58,963 nt of DNA, taken from Alphaproteobacteria bacterium. GTDB taxonomy: Bacteria > Pseudomonadota > Alphaproteobacteria > SP197. The notes under the pieces are model-generated. The model was given only the letters and a program-made list of their open reading frames with translations, was not told the DNA's origin and made no database searches. The position numbers were made by a program, and so were the translations under genes. The first letter of the stretch is position 1. Every line of letters starts with the position of its first letter. Positions 51,954 to 58,963 of the stretch are shown in pieces. The stretch is from positions 1 to 58,963 of the forward strand of contig SHVY01000016.1 of NCBI GenBank assembly GCA_009694045.1, in the 5' to 3' direction.

Positions 51954-54029
51954 ATGGCCATGACCGCGACAGCCCGACGCGCGCTTCCCTTCCGGCTCGA
52001 CATCGGCCGCCATCGCGGCCTGATCATCGCCGCCAGCGTGTTCATCCTCATCATCCTCGGCCTGCAGCTCGTGAGCGAAACGTCGCTCGGCTACTTCGAG
52101 CTCAGCTACCTGTCGTCCGGCGGGACGACGCTGGCCCTGCTCGCCATGGGCCAGACCCTGGTCATCCTCACCGGCGGCTTCGACCTGAGCTGCGGCGCGA
52201 CGCTTTCCCTGGTGAATTCCGTGCTCGCGGCCAACATGGGCGAAAGCATCGGATCGCAGATTCTGTGGTCGATCATCGGCCTCGGCATCGGCGTCGCCGT
52301 CGGTGCCGTGAACGGCTTCTTCGTCGCGTTCATGCGGCTGCAATCGGTCGTGGTGACGCTCGCCACCATGTTCATCATCCAGGGCCTGGCGATTCTCGTG
52401 CTGCCGAAGCCGGGCGGGCGCATCGGCTCGGAGCTCAGCACGTTCCTGACCTACGACGCGATCCCGAACGTGCTACCGGCCCCGGTCATCGTCCTCGGCG
52501 TCGCCCTGCTGGTCTGGGGCCTGGTCAAGCGGACCCGGTTCGGCACGACGCTGTACGCGGTGGGCAGCGATCAGGAGGCGGCGCGGGCCAATGGGGTCGC
52601 GGTTCGCTGGGTCGTGTTCAAGACCTACCTGTTCGCGGGCCTCTACTACGGCGCGGCCGGCGTGTTCGTCGGCGCGACCACCGGCTCGGGCGACGCGCTC
52701 GTCGGCAAACCGATGCTGATGTCGACCTTCGCCGCCGTGGTCCTCGGCGGCACGTTGCTGGGCGGCGGTCGCGGCGGGTTGGTCGGCACGGTGTTCGGCT
52801 GCTTCACGCTGATGATCACCGTGAACATTCTCCTGGTGCTCAACGTCTCCGCCTTCTACGCGACCATGGCCGAGGCGATCGTCATCATTCTGGCGGTAGT
52901 GGGGGCCTCGATCAGCCGCACATCGCCCTTCGCCGCGCAGATGCGGGCGCTGTTTCTCAGGCTCCGCGCCTGGCGCGACGGAACCCTGCCGTCGTCGATC
53001 GGCGGCACCGACCGAACGGTGCGGCTCGTCGAGCAGGACCGGCCACGCCGCGTCGACCCCCAGCTTACCGGACCGCGGTGGCGGCGCTGGTTGCGGCGCA
53101 ACCGCGAAACCCTCGGCTTCGTGCTGCCGGCCTACGTGCTCTCGATCGTCGTCATTGCCGCGACGTTCATGATGTACGGCTCGAAGGCGATGACATTCAA
53201 CTACGTCAACTCGCTCCTGTTGCTGACCTCGTTCATCGCCATCCTCGGCCTGGGGCAGGGGGCGGTGATCCTGGCCGGCGGGTTCGATCTGTCGGTACCG
53301 TGGACCATCACGTTCTGCGGGCTGATGTTCACCTCCATGGTCAACGGCGCCGATGCCGGCCTGTGGTGGGTGATTCCCCTCGTGCTCCTGATTGGCGCGG
53401 CCGTGGGCCTGTTCAACGGTTTCGGGGTGGCGGTGATGGGCTTGTCTCCCGTGGTCATCACGCTCGCGACCAACGGGCTGATGCACGGCATCACCCTGGT
53501 CACCACCGAGGTGAACGCGACCCGCTTCGGGGCACCGGCGGTCAACTGGTTCGTCAACGGGTCGATCCTCGGCTTTTCCCCCACCGTCTGGTTCCTCGCC
53601 CTGTTCATCGTGTTCGGCTGGTTCCTCTTGAGCCGCACGGCTTTCGGGCGCCGGGTCTTCGCGGTCGGGTGCGGCCATCGCGCCGCGCGCATGTCCGGGA
53701 TCAACGTCGGCGCGACGCTGATCGGCACTTATGTGCTCAGCGGAATCTGCTCGGCGATCGTCGGCCTGCTGCTGGTCGGCTTCGGCAACCTCGCCGTCCT
53801 CGGCATGGGCGAAGCCTACATGCTGCCGGCGATCGCCGTCGTCATCGTCGGCGGCACCCTCGTCACCGGCGGGCGCGGGCACTACCTCGGCATCTTCGGC
53901 GGCGCGCTTCTGCTCACGGGCCTCTCGACCCTGCTCGCGGGGACGACCTGGCCCGAGGCCGTGCGCGATATCCTCGTCGGTCTGGTCGTCCTCGGGGCGA
54001 TCATCACGCTGCGCGAACGGTTTTCCTAG
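51954..54029 (+). CDS. Double-length (fused) ribose-type ABC transporter permease
   Basis: 691 aa. Two RbsC-type domains, about residues 15-325 and 375-691, joined by a basic hydrophilic linker (about 325-375). The signature is intact in both: ILTGGFDLSCGATLSL and ILAGGFDLSVPWTITF. Glycine loops are GGTLLGGGRGGLVGTVFG and GGTLVTGGRGHYLGIFGG. It should combine with the RbsA-like and RbsB-like proteins of the same operon. The second double permease at 41155 has less well conserved signatures, so this is probably the main partner. Confidence 0.9.
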   Translation: MAMTATARRALPFRLDIGRHRGLIIAASVFILIILGLQLVSETSLGYFELSYLSSGGTTLALLAMGQTLVILTGGFDLSCGATLSLVNSVLAANMGESIGSQILWSIIGLGIGVAVGAVNGFFVAFMRLQSVVVTLATMFIIQGLAILVLPKPGGRIGSELSTFLTYDAIPNVLPAPVIVLGVALLVWGLVKRTRFGTTLYAVGSDQEAARANGVAVRWVVFKTYLFAGLYYGAAGVFVGATTGSGDALVGKPMLMSTFAAVVLGGTLLGGGRGGLVGTVFGCFTLMITVNILLVLNVSAFYATMAEAIVIILAVVGASISRTSPFAAQMRALFLRLRAWRDGTLPSSIGGTDRTVRLVEQDRPRRVDPQLTGPRWRRWLRRNRETLGFVLPAYVLSIVVIAATFMMYGSKAMTFNYVNSLLLLTSFIAILGLGQGAVILAGGFDLSVPWTITFCGLMFTSMVNGADAGLWWVIPLVLLIGAAVGLFNGFGVAVMGLSPVVITLATNGLMHGITLVTTEVNATRFGAPAVNWFVNGSILGFSPTVWFLALFIVFGWFLLSRTAFGRRVFAVGCGHRAARMSGINVGATLIGTYVLSGICSAIVGLLLVGFGNLAVLGMGEAYMLPAIAVVIVGGTLVTGGRGHYLGIFGGALLLTGLSTLLAGTTWPEAVRDILVGLVVLGAIITLRERFS

Positions 54030-54037
54030 GGAGATCC

Positions 54038-55849
54038 ATGGTGGCGAAGGCCGGAAGACGGACCAAGGTCGCGGCCAGGCGGAAGGCGGCCAAGATCGAT
54101 CCTCTGCTCATGGCGGTGCTGTCCAGCCGGCTCGAGGCGATCATCCGCGAGATGAGCAACACCGTGATGAAGGCCAGCCGCTCGGCCGTCATCAAGAACG
54201 CCCGCGACATGTCGTGCGGACTGCTCACCTACGACCACCGCCTGATCTGCGTCGAAGAGGCGATGCCGATCCACGTCAGCGCCCTCGATCTCACCACCCG
54301 CCCCATCACCGAACTGTTCGACGACGTGCGCGAAGGCGACGCGTTCTTCAACAACAGCCCGTACCTCGGCGTCACCCACCACGCCGACATGACCCTGTGC
54401 ACGCCGGTCTTCCTCGACGGCGAACCCCTGTTCTGGACCCTGTCCCGCTCGCACCACGCCGACGTGGGCGCGCCGGAGCCATCGACCTACCTGCCCTACG
54501 CGGCCGAGGTCTATCAGGAAGGGGTGCATTTCCCCTGCGTCCGGATCCAGCGCGACTACCAGGACATCGCCGATGTGGTCCGCATCGGCCTGCACAAGAT
54601 CCGGGTGCCGAAGATCTGGTACGGCGACTTCAAGGCCCAGGTCGGCGCCTGCCGGATCGGCGAGCGGCGCCTGAAGGAGTTGGCGAAACGCTATGGCACG
54701 GCGACGGTCAAGGCCTTCGTCGAGGAATGGATGGACTACGGCAAGCGTCGCGCCATCGCCGCCATCCGCCAACTCAAGGCCGGCACCTACACCTACCAGA
54801 CCGCCCACGATCCGGTGCCCGGGGTGGCCGACACCGGCATCCCGATCAAGGCGGTGGTGACCATCGATCCCCGCAAGGGCAAGATCACCGTGGACCTGCG
54901 CGACAACCCCGACTGCGTGCCGGGCGGAATCAATCTTTCCGAGGCCACGGCGACCGGCTCCTGCCTGATCGGCGTGTTCTACAACCTGGACCCGTCGATC
55001 CCGCACAACGCCGGCAGCGCCAGCCGCGTAAAAGTCCTCCTGCGCGACGGCTGCGTCGTCGGCCGGCCCACCTTCCCGGCCGGCACGTCGGTCGCCACCA
55101 CCAACGTCAACGACCGCCTGATCAACGCGGTGCAGTGCGCCTTCTCGCGTATGGGCGAACCCTTCGGCCTGGCCGAGGGCGGCGGCGATTTCTCCGCCGG
55201 GCTCGGGGTCATCGCCGGGGTCGAGTCGCGCAAGGGCAGGCCGTTCCCCTACGTGAACCAGCTCTGCGTCGGGCTCTCCGGCGGCCCCGGGCTGTACGGC
55301 CACGACGGTTGGCTCACCTACGAGGCGCCGAACGGCGGTGGCGTGCTGGTGCTCGATTCGATCGAGATCGACGAGAGCATGTACCCGGTGTTGCTCGAGG
55401 AACGTCGCATCGCCAAGGACAGCATGGGGTGCGGCCACTGGAACGGCGCGCCCGCCACCGCGGGGGCGTACCGCTCGCTCTCCGGCGACATGACCGTCGC
55501 CTACTGCTCGGACGGCGACACCAACGTCGCCAAGGGCGTGCTCAAGGGCATCGCCGCGGCGCCGGCCGGCAACTGGCGCCGGGGCCGCAACGGCCAGACG
55601 GAGCAGCTGCCGTCGTTCCACATCGCCAAGCTGAAGGAGGGCGAGGCGATCATCTATCGTAGCTGCGCCGGCGGCGGCTACGGCGATCCGACCAAGCGCG
55701 AGCCCGCGGCGGTGGCGCGCGACGTGAACCGGTACTGGCTGGATGCCGATCGGGCCGAGCCGATCTACAAGGTGGCGCTCAAGAAGGCGGCCAACGGCGT
55801 CGATGTGGAGGTCGATAAGGCCCGCACGGCGTCGCTTCGGGCCGGATGA
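54038..55849 (+). CDS. hyuB: Hydantoinase/oxoprolinase subunit B (fourth copy)
   Basis: 603 aa from ATG 54038 with AGGGAGA just upstream, 8 bp after the permease. Basic N-terminus (MVAKAGRRTKVAARRKAAK), then IDPLLMAVLSSRLEAIIREM, NTVMKASRSAVIKNARDMSC, EGDAFFNNSPYLGVTHHADM, RDNPDCVPGGINLSEAT, IYRSCAGGGYGDP. Closely related to the hyuB genes at 43102 and 44934, but differing in the segment APEPSTYLPYAAEVYQEG, where the other two have AHVPTTMDANLKTVYEEG, possibly substrate-related. Confidence 0.92.
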   Translation: MVAKAGRRTKVAARRKAAKIDPLLMAVLSSRLEAIIREMSNTVMKASRSAVIKNARDMSCGLLTYDHRLICVEEAMPIHVSALDLTTRPITELFDDVREGDAFFNNSPYLGVTHHADMTLCTPVFLDGEPLFWTLSRSHHADVGAPEPSTYLPYAAEVYQEGVHFPCVRIQRDYQDIADVVRIGLHKIRVPKIWYGDFKAQVGACRIGERRLKELAKRYGTATVKAFVEEWMDYGKRRAIAAIRQLKAGTYTYQTAHDPVPGVADTGIPIKAVVTIDPRKGKITVDLRDNPDCVPGGINLSEATATGSCLIGVFYNLDPSIPHNAGSASRVKVLLRDGCVVGRPTFPAGTSVATTNVNDRLINAVQCAFSRMGEPFGLAEGGGDFSAGLGVIAGVESRKGRPFPYVNQLCVGLSGGPGLYGHDGWLTYEAPNGGGVLVLDSIEIDESMYPVLLEERRIAKDSMGCGHWNGAPATAGAYRSLSGDMTVAYCSDGDTNVAKGVLKGIAAAPAGNWRRGRNGQTEQLPSFHIAKLKEGEAIIYRSCAGGGYGDPTKREPAAVARDVNRYWLDADRAEPIYKVALKKAANGVDVEVDKARTASLRAG

Positions 55850-56873
55850 TGAAGACCTGAGGCCGCCGTTCGACGAGTCCCGCTTCCTCCGCATCCAGTC
55901 CGGTGCGATCGGGCATGCCGACGGTCTGCGTGGTGCCGTCGCCGCGTGCCTCGACGCCGGTGCCAGGAACATTTTTTTTCTGGGAACGGGTGGGGCGGCC
56001 ATCCTCATGCATCCGGCGGCCCAAATACTCGGACGTCAGTCCGAAATCCCGATCTTCGCCGAACTATCGGCCGAGCTCGTGGCCGGTGGACACCGGAAAC
56101 TGGGTCCCGGCTCGATCGTCGTGATCCCCTCGCTCTCCGGCACAACCAAGGAAAGCGTCGACGCCCTGGCGTTCTGCCAGGCCCGGGGCGCCAAGGTCAT
56201 CGCCCTCGTCGGCCACCCCGGGACCCCCCTCGCCGACCGAGCCGACCACGCCTTCGTCAACTTCGCCGAGGACGATACCTCGTGCGAATCGTTCTATCTC
56301 CAGTCCTTGCTGATTGCCCTCGCCGTCATGGCGCATCGCGGCGAATGGGTCGACACCGAGCGTGTCGTCGCCGAACTGCGCCGGCTTCCGCCCTTGCTCG
56401 TCGCGGTAAAAAGGGCGGCTGAAGGCCGCGCCGCGGAGCTCGCCCGGGTGATCGCGAATGACCCCTACCACATCATCGTTGGCGCCGGCGCCACTTGGCC
56501 CCAGGCCTGGTATTACGGCATGTGCATCCTCGAAGAGATGCAGTGGATCCGCACGCGCCCCGTCCACGCGTCCGATTTCTTCCACGGCACGCTCGAGCTG
56601 GTGGAGAAGAGCGTCAGCGTCCTCCTCTTCAAGGGCGAGGATGCGTATCGTGGACTGGTCGAGCGGGTCGAGCGGTTCCTCCTGCCCTACACCGACAAGA
56701 TCACCCTGCTCGATGCGGCCGCGTTCCCGCTTCCCGGGATATCGGCGGACGTGCGTGCGCTGCTCTCGCCGGTCATCCTCGCCACGGTGCTCGAGCGGGT
56801 GAGTGCCCACCTCGAGGTGCTGCGCGACCACCCCCTCACCACGCGGCGCTACTACAAGCGCGTGGCCTACTGA
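55803..56873 (+). CDS. frlB: SIS-domain fructosamine (fructoselysine-6-phosphate) deglycase-like protein
   Basis: Cleaves a 6-phosphorylated Amadori compound to glucose 6-phosphate and the free amine. Two SIS domains: GARNIFFLGTGGAAILM with IVVIPSLSGTTKESVDAL, and YHIIVGAGATWPQAWYYGM with ASDFFHGTLELVE, the latter matching FrlB's catalytic/substrate segment. The terminal RRYYKRVAY resembles the FrlB end. The start is unclear: ATG 55803 lies inside hyuB (47-bp overlap) and adds an unusual MWRSIRPARRR leader; a CTG at 55857 is an alternative. Length 350-356 aa, as in E. coli FrlB. The frlD gene follows at once. Confidence 0.85.
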   Translation: MWRSIRPARRRFGPDDEDLRPPFDESRFLRIQSGAIGHADGLRGAVAACLDAGARNIFFLGTGGAAILMHPAAQILGRQSEIPIFAELSAELVAGGHRKLGPGSIVVIPSLSGTTKESVDALAFCQARGAKVIALVGHPGTPLADRADHAFVNFAEDDTSCESFYLQSLLIALAVMAHRGEWVDTERVVAELRRLPPLLVAVKRAAEGRAAELARVIANDPYHIIVGAGATWPQAWYYGMCILEEMQWIRTRPVHASDFFHGTLELVEKSVSVLLFKGEDAYRGLVERVERFLLPYTDKITLLDAAAFPLPGISADVRALLSPVILATVLERVSAHLEVLRDHPLTTRRYYKRVAY

Positions 56874-56878
56874 CGGCC

Positions 56879-57694
56879 GTGGCGTTCGACCTCGCCACCG
56901 TCGGCGACAACTGCATCGACCGCTACCTGCCGCCCGTCGGCCTGTCGACGGTTGGCGGCAACGCCGTCAACGTGGCGGTGCACCTCCGTGCCCATGGTCA
57001 CCGGGTCGCCTACTACGGCGCGGTCGGCGACGATGGCAACGGCCTCCGAACCGTCGCCCTGCTCGGCGAGACGTCGGTCGATATCGCCCACGTCACGGTC
57101 GTTCCGCAGGGGCGAACCGCCACCACCGACATCGCCTGCGGACCGAAAGGCGCCCGGACGTTCGTACACGAGGATTTCGGCGTCGCTCGCGGCTACCGGC
57201 CCGACGACGGCGACGTCGCCGAACTTTGCCGAAAACGGCACGTGCATATCGGCTGGCTCGATGACGGCGGGGCTTTGCGGCGAACTCTGTCGGGGCGCGG
57301 GGTCAGCGTTTCCCAGGATCTCTCCATCAACCTTGGAAGCGCCCACATTGGCGCGGAGGGGCTGGCCGTCGCCTTCGCCGCCGGCACGGATGCCGAAGCC
57401 GAAGCCGAGGCGCGGATCGCCGCCATCCTCGCCGCTGGCGCGCGCATCGCCGTGATCACCTTGGGTGCCGCGGGCGCCATCGCCTGCGACGGTCGGACGG
57501 TCGCGCGCCGGGGCATCGTGCCGACCGCCGTGGTCGACACCCTCGGCGCCGGCGACACCTTCATCGCCGGGTTTCTCGACGCGCATCTGCGGGGCGGGGA
57601 GCTAGGGCGCTGTCTCGAAGCGGGGCGCGACGCGGCCGCCATCACCTGCACTCACTACGGCGGATTTCCGCAGCCGACGGTTCCGATGGATTAG
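56879..57694 (+). CDS. frlD: PfkB-family fructosamine (fructoselysine) kinase-like protein
   Basis: 271 aa from GTG 56879, 5 bp after frlB. PfkB fold with the FrlD-like N-terminus LATVGDNCIDRYLPP, VGGNAVNVAVHLRAHG, AYYGAVGDDGNG, and the anion hole and catalytic Asp in DTLGAGDTFIAGF (about 219-231). The C-terminal ITCTHYGGFPQP matches FrlD's IQYHGAW-type end. It would phosphorylate the imported Amadori compound at C6 for FrlB. The 3' end overlaps the convergent SBP gene by 4 bp. Confidence 0.87.
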   Translation: MAFDLATVGDNCIDRYLPPVGLSTVGGNAVNVAVHLRAHGHRVAYYGAVGDDGNGLRTVALLGETSVDIAHVTVVPQGRTATTDIACGPKGARTFVHEDFGVARGYRPDDGDVAELCRKRHVHIGWLDDGGALRRTLSGRGVSVSQDLSINLGSAHIGAEGLAVAFAAGTDAEAEAEARIAAILAAGARIAVITLGAAGAIACDGRTVARRGIVPTAVVDTLGAGDTFIAGFLDAHLRGGELGRCLEAGRDAAAITCTHYGGFPQPTVPMD

Positions 57695-58803
57695 AACCCG
57701 GCCTTGATCTCCTCCCACATGCTGGTCAGCTTCTCCAGGTCGGGAAGCGGTTTCTGGAAGTAGGCATTGCCGAGATGGGCCGCCGGGTCCTGGGGAATGT
57801 TGAGCTCGTCGAGGACGGCCGCTTCCACCATCCCATAGGACTTGGCGTTCGCGTGTCCATAGCCCCACTGGGTGATCTCGTAGACGCCGGTTTCGGGACA
57901 GATGAAGCCGTCGATGACGTCGTAGGCCTTCTGCACCATCTCTTCGCCGTTCTGCTCGCTGGCCGGGCCGCGAGAAACGCCGCAGACCCAGGTCAGGGCA
58001 CCTTCCTTCGGCTGCATGAACTGGACCGGCAGCCCTTCCTTGACGAGCGGCGTCACCGAATAGCCGAAGCCGACAAAGGCGACCACCTCGCCGCTCACGA
58101 TCATCTGCTGGATGCCGGTTGGATCGCTCGAATAGGTGCGTACGAGGGATCGTTGCTCGACCAGAACATCGCGCACGCGCGCTACGTCGGCCTCGGTCAT
58201 GGCGTAGGGATCGATCCCGAGATAGAGGGCGGCGATGGCGATGGATTCGTCCACCGAGTCGAGCATCACCAGCTTGCCCGCGTACTTCGGGTCCCACATG
58301 ATCTTCCAGCTCGGGTTGTCCACGTACTCCGGCGCCATATCGGTGCGGAAGATGACGGAGACCTGGCCCCAGTCGATCGGCACCCAGACGCGCTTGCCGT
58401 CGATGACCGCGTCCGCCACATCCGTGAGGCCCGGGATGAGATCGTCGTAGAACCGCAGCCGGCTCACGTCGATCTCGGCCAACAGCTCGGCGTCGTAAAA
58501 CCTCCGAATCCAATTGGCGCAAGGCGTGATCACATCGGGGGCGAATCCCGCGCGCAGCTTGGCGAAGGCGTCCTCGTGGGATTCGAAGAACGAGAAGTTC
58601 GACGTGCAGCCGTACTTCTCCACGTAGCTCGCGTTGTAGCCGGGGTCCTCGGAACCTACCCAGGCGAGCGTCATCGGATGCCCATCGCCGCATTCATCGG
58701 CCAGCACCGGCCGCACCAGCGGCATCGACACCATGCTGAGGCCGAGGGCGGAAAGGTTCCGTGTCATCCGCCGGCGGCTCTGGTGCGTCCCACGAAAAGG
58801 CAT
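57691..58803 (-). CDS. Spermidine/putrescine-type ABC transporter substrate-binding protein (PotD-like)
   Basis: 370 aa from ATG 58803 with GGAGAG 5 bp upstream; an ATG four codons earlier is also possible. Twin-arginine-like signal (SRRRMTRNLSALGLSMVSM...VLA). Mature part: LAWVGSEDPGYNASYVEKYG, LRAGFAPDVITPCANWI, VWVPIDWGQVSVIFRTDMAP, GIQQMIVSGEVVAFVGFGYS, typical of SBP family 1 polyamine/opine-type proteins. Its permeases and ATPase are not in the window and may lie beyond its right edge. In agrobacterial opine loci PotD-type SBPs accompany Amadori/opine genes, so a link to frlBD is possible. Confidence 0.87.
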   Translation of the reverse strand: MPFRGTHQSRRRMTRNLSALGLSMVSMPLVRPVLADECGDGHPMTLAWVGSEDPGYNASYVEKYGCTSNFSFFESHEDAFAKLRAGFAPDVITPCANWIRRFYDAELLAEIDVSRLRFYDDLIPGLTDVADAVIDGKRVWVPIDWGQVSVIFRTDMAPEYVDNPSWKIMWDPKYAGKLVMLDSVDESIAIAALYLGIDPYAMTEADVARVRDVLVEQRSLVRTYSSDPTGIQQMIVSGEVVAFVGFGYSVTPLVKEGLPVQFMQPKEGALTWVCGVSRGPASEQNGEEMVQKAYDVIDGFICPETGVYEITQWGYGHANAKSYGMVEAAVLDELNIPQDPAAHLGNAYFQKPLPDLEKLTSMWEEIKAGF

Positions 58804-58822
58804 GGTTCTCTCCATCCTGTTG

Positions 58823-58963
58823 TCAGCTTGCTCGGCGCGCTCTCTTTGACTTTGGTGATGCCAGAATCGTCGGCGCGATCGACTCGACGGCGAACGGCAC
58901 GGTGTCGGTCAACGCGAGGGTCAGGTCCCGGGCGAAGCGGTGCCCGGAATAGACGGCGGCGGC
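58823..58963 (-). CDS. 3' end of an unidentified gene running off the window
   Basis: The minus-strand frame is open from the window end to TGA at 58825-58823, giving 46 residues (AAAVYSGHRFARDLTLALTD, VPFAVESIAPTILAS, basic tail). It ends 19 bp before the PotD-like gene start on the same strand, a normal operon spacing. Too little remains to identify a family, and the opposite strand has a competing open frame, so this is tentative. Confidence 0.4.
   Translation of the reverse strand, partial: AAAVYSGHRFARDLTLALTDTVPFAVESIAPTILASPKSKRARRAS

Noticed and set aside
50954..55849. Plus-strand open frame of about 1,630 codons.
   Set aside because: It passes out of frame through the RbsA-like and permease genes; only the portion from 54038 is a real hyuB.

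Overview
The window is GC-rich (roughly two thirds G+C), densely coded and full of ABC transporters and amino-acid/carboxylate catabolic genes. Gene families, start-codon use and the dispersed palindromic repeats all suit a free-living heterotrophic alphaproteobacterium, perhaps of the Rhodospirillales or Hyphomicrobiales. That placement is an inference; no rRNA or tRNA gene is present to confirm it.

Layout. 1-2574 is a mobile-DNA edge: the 3' end of an IS21-type istB with its right terminus, a phage/island-type tyrosine integrase, and an N-terminally truncated endonuclease/exonuclease/phosphatase gene. 2567-3934 is an RhlE-like RNA helicase. 4188-7431 is a polar-amino-acid ABC transporter. 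7441-8028 encodes an unrecognised lipoprotein. 8174-13157 is a dipeptide/oligopeptide ABC transporter with a fused double ATPase, followed by a proline-iminopeptidase-like hydrolase and a homogentisate-dioxygenase-like gene broken by two single-base frameshifts. 15337-26059 is a catabolic block: a dimethylglycine/sarcosine dehydrogenase-type flavoprotein, cytochrome c, kynureninase, two SDRs, an alpha/beta hydrolase, two aminotransferases, an N-formylglutamate-amidohydrolase-family protein and a cysteine hydrolase. 26098-30988 is a branched-chain-type (Liv) transporter whose permease and ATPase genes converge.

31250-58963 is dominated by hydantoinase/oxoprolinase genes: two hyuA and four hyuB. 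The first hyuA/hyuB pair is split by an RTX/FG-GAP protein gene. The second set lies in two divergent operons. The left arm carries hyuB-hyuB-double permease-otnI-denD, with a glutamine-synthetase-like gene downstream. The right arm carries hyuA-rbsB-like SBP-rbsA-like ATPase-double permease-hyuB-frlB-frlD. FrlB and FrlD are recognisable fructosamine (Amadori) deglycase and kinase homologues. DenD and OtnI belong to C4 sugar-acid catabolism. The divergent pair therefore looks like an undescribed catabolic locus for a sugar-conjugated lactam or amino-acid derivative, with its own ABC importer. This is the most interesting system in the window.

A second layer is non-coding. At least three families of short inverted-repeat elements (about 76-123 bp) begin and end in CTAG, the signature expected for MITEs mobilised by IS630-type transposases. 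They sit at gene junctions, supply stop codons, and lie a few bases from permease or ATPase start codons. Other palindromes sit between substrate-binding-protein genes and the rest of their operons.
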